Positions 5,799 to 6,126 of a stretch of DNA of 6,126 bases are shown here, piece after piece. Source of the DNA: Thermodesulfobacteriota bacterium (GTDB lineage Bacteria; Desulfobacterota; SM23-61); assembly GCA_030018715.1 (NCBI GenBank), contig JASEHN010000193.1, positions 1 through 6,126 of the forward strand, given 5' to 3'. The notes beneath the pieces are model-generated. The model was not told the DNA's origin. It made no database searches and saw only the letters and a program-made list of their open reading frames with translations. The translations under genes and the position numbers were made by a program. How positions within the stretch are numbered: position 1 is the stretch's first letter; each line of letters opens with the position of its first letter.

Positions 5799-5809
5799 AT
5801 CACCTCCTT
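5799..5809 (-). promoter_or_regulatory. Perfect Shine-Dalgarno sequence without a fitting start codon, dctP leader
   Basis: The minus strand reads AAGGAGGTGAT, complementary to the 3' end of 16S rRNA over eleven bases. No ATG, GTG or TTG lies 4-12 nt downstream. The dctP start is 61 nt away and has its own site (AAGGAGA, 5746-5752). It could be a standby site for ribosome loading or a relic of an older start. It could also be incidental. Confidence 0.35.
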
Positions 5810-5844
5810 CCCCATCAATTATGAGGCTGTTTAACTAATGAATG

Positions 5845-5865
5845 CCCCTGCAGCAAGCTGCGGGG
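5845..5865. repeat. REP-like palindrome in the dctP upstream region
   Basis: CCCC-T-GCAGC (5845-5854) pairs with GCTGC-GGGG (5857-5865): nine base pairs with one bulged T. The last pair would close a 2-nt loop, so in RNA the loop is effectively CAAG. Short imperfect GC-rich palindromes with a bulge are characteristic of REP sequences linked to RAYT transposases. Only one copy of this exact type is in the window, so repeat status is inferred from form. Confidence 0.45.
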
Positions 5866-5928
5866 AATTATCAAGTGAAAAATTGGTTCTTTCTCACATT
5901 GAGTGGGTAATATGATATAAAAAGTACC

Positions 5929-6018
5929 TTAATTTACGCTTATGCCCTTCCCATCTATAAATAAAAAAGCCCGACTTCGACGTATCGAATGCCAGGCTTT
6001 CTGAAAAACTATTTCCAC
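5929..6018 (-). CDS. Possible 29-codon ORF running through a terminator
   Basis: A GTG at 6018 is preceded by AAAGGAGGA (6024-6032) with a 6-nt spacer, an excellent ribosome site. The frame runs 29 codons to TAA (5929-5931), starting MEIVFQKAWH. It passes through the terminator at 5966-6000 and ends 191 bp before dctP on the same strand. The product has no recognisable domain. It may be a leader peptide, a decayed gene end, or chance; frames this short are common. Confidence 0.17.
   Translation of the reverse strand: MEIVFQKAWHSIRRSRAFLFIDGKGISVN
5966..6000 (-). terminator. Rho-independent terminator facing left, upstream of dctP
   Basis: Read on the minus strand, AAAGCC (6000-5995) pairs with GGCTTT (5971-5966), and inside it TTCGA pairs with TCGAA (5989-5985 and 5980-5976) around a 4-nt loop. 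The stem runs straight into TTTTTTATTTAT counted from the paired TTT, a good T tract. It would end a transcript entering from the right of the window, insulating dctP. Alternatively it could attenuate dctP if the promoter lies further right. Confidence 0.65.
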
Positions 6019-6091
6019 CTTGATCCTCCTTTGGACGGCAGTTAGGTTTCAAAAACAGTAATTATTTCTTTTTTAACGGATGTTCACCCCT

Positions 6092-6113
6092 GATAAAAGA
6101 GGGATAAAAGGGG
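6092..6113 (+). repeat. 11-bp tandem direct repeat
   Basis: GATAAAAGAGG (6092-6102) is followed at once by GATAAAAGGGG (6103-6113), ten of eleven bases identical. It lies near the right edge in a stretch (6033-6126) with no recognisable gene. It might be paired protein-binding sites on a promoter or a simple slippage product. Confidence 0.4.
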
Positions 6114-6126
6114 CCTAATGGTTGTA

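Noticed and set aside
5738..5818. 27-codon upstream extension of dctP to a TTG
   Set aside because: It would bury the signal peptide behind a charged stretch. ATG 5737 has its own AAGGAGA and a normal MKKR start.
6021..6032. Resemblance of TGATCCTCCTTT to the 3' end of 16S rRNA
   Set aside because: It is only the complement of the ribosome site of the short minus-strand frame; no rRNA sequence surrounds it.
1..6126. CRISPR array, tRNA or rRNA gene, phage or toxin-antitoxin genes
   Set aside because: No regularly spaced repeats, cloverleaf, rRNA signature or matching protein motif was seen on either strand.

Overview
The window holds two convergent gene sets separated by a short decayed stretch. 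Nothing in it names the organism. Family usage and repeat style suggest an anaerobic bacterium of the Desulfobacterota (former Deltaproteobacteria) type: a TRAP transporter for organic acids, a radical SAM/SPASM-like protein, a relic of a REP-associated transposase, and many GC-rich palindromes between genes. This assignment is inference.

Left half, + strand: after a 53-bp palindromic repeat and an operator-like inverted repeat come a short-chain dehydrogenase/reductase (95-865) and a radical SAM/SPASM-like protein of unknown function (988-2103). The radical SAM protein has serine where the first cluster-binding cysteine is expected. The gap from 2104 to 2455 (352 bp) holds no intact gene. 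It contains a weak hairpin, a probable transposase C-terminal remnant, a strong hairpin that can end leftward transcription, and a short GTGTC direct repeat beside the dctM stop.

Right half, - strand: a complete tripartite TRAP transporter in the order dctP (5737-4667), dctQ (4296-3787), dctM (3790-2456). DctP is the exported binding protein; DctQ and DctM are the small and large membrane subunits. dctQ and dctM overlap by 4 bp (ATGA). dctP and dctQ are 370 bp apart, and that gap holds a perfect 11-bp hairpin plus a block of inverted repeats. The family most resembles the FcbT/mannitol-chloroaromatic TRAP group, so the cargo is probably a carboxylate, but it cannot be named.

The gap block carries a second, inverted copy of the 53-bp repeat from the window start (48 of 53 positions match). 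The pair flanks the SDR, radical SAM, dctM and dctQ genes but leaves dctP outside. From 5738 to 6126 (389 bp) there is a leader with an unused perfect Shine-Dalgarno sequence, a REP-like palindrome, a rho-independent terminator facing left, a possible 29-codon ORF running through that terminator, and an 11-bp tandem repeat.

A plausible joint role is uptake of an organic acid by DctPQM and its conversion by the SDR. The link rests only on proximity. No complete novel system can be demonstrated. The most unusual gene-level observation is the altered cluster motif of the radical SAM protein.
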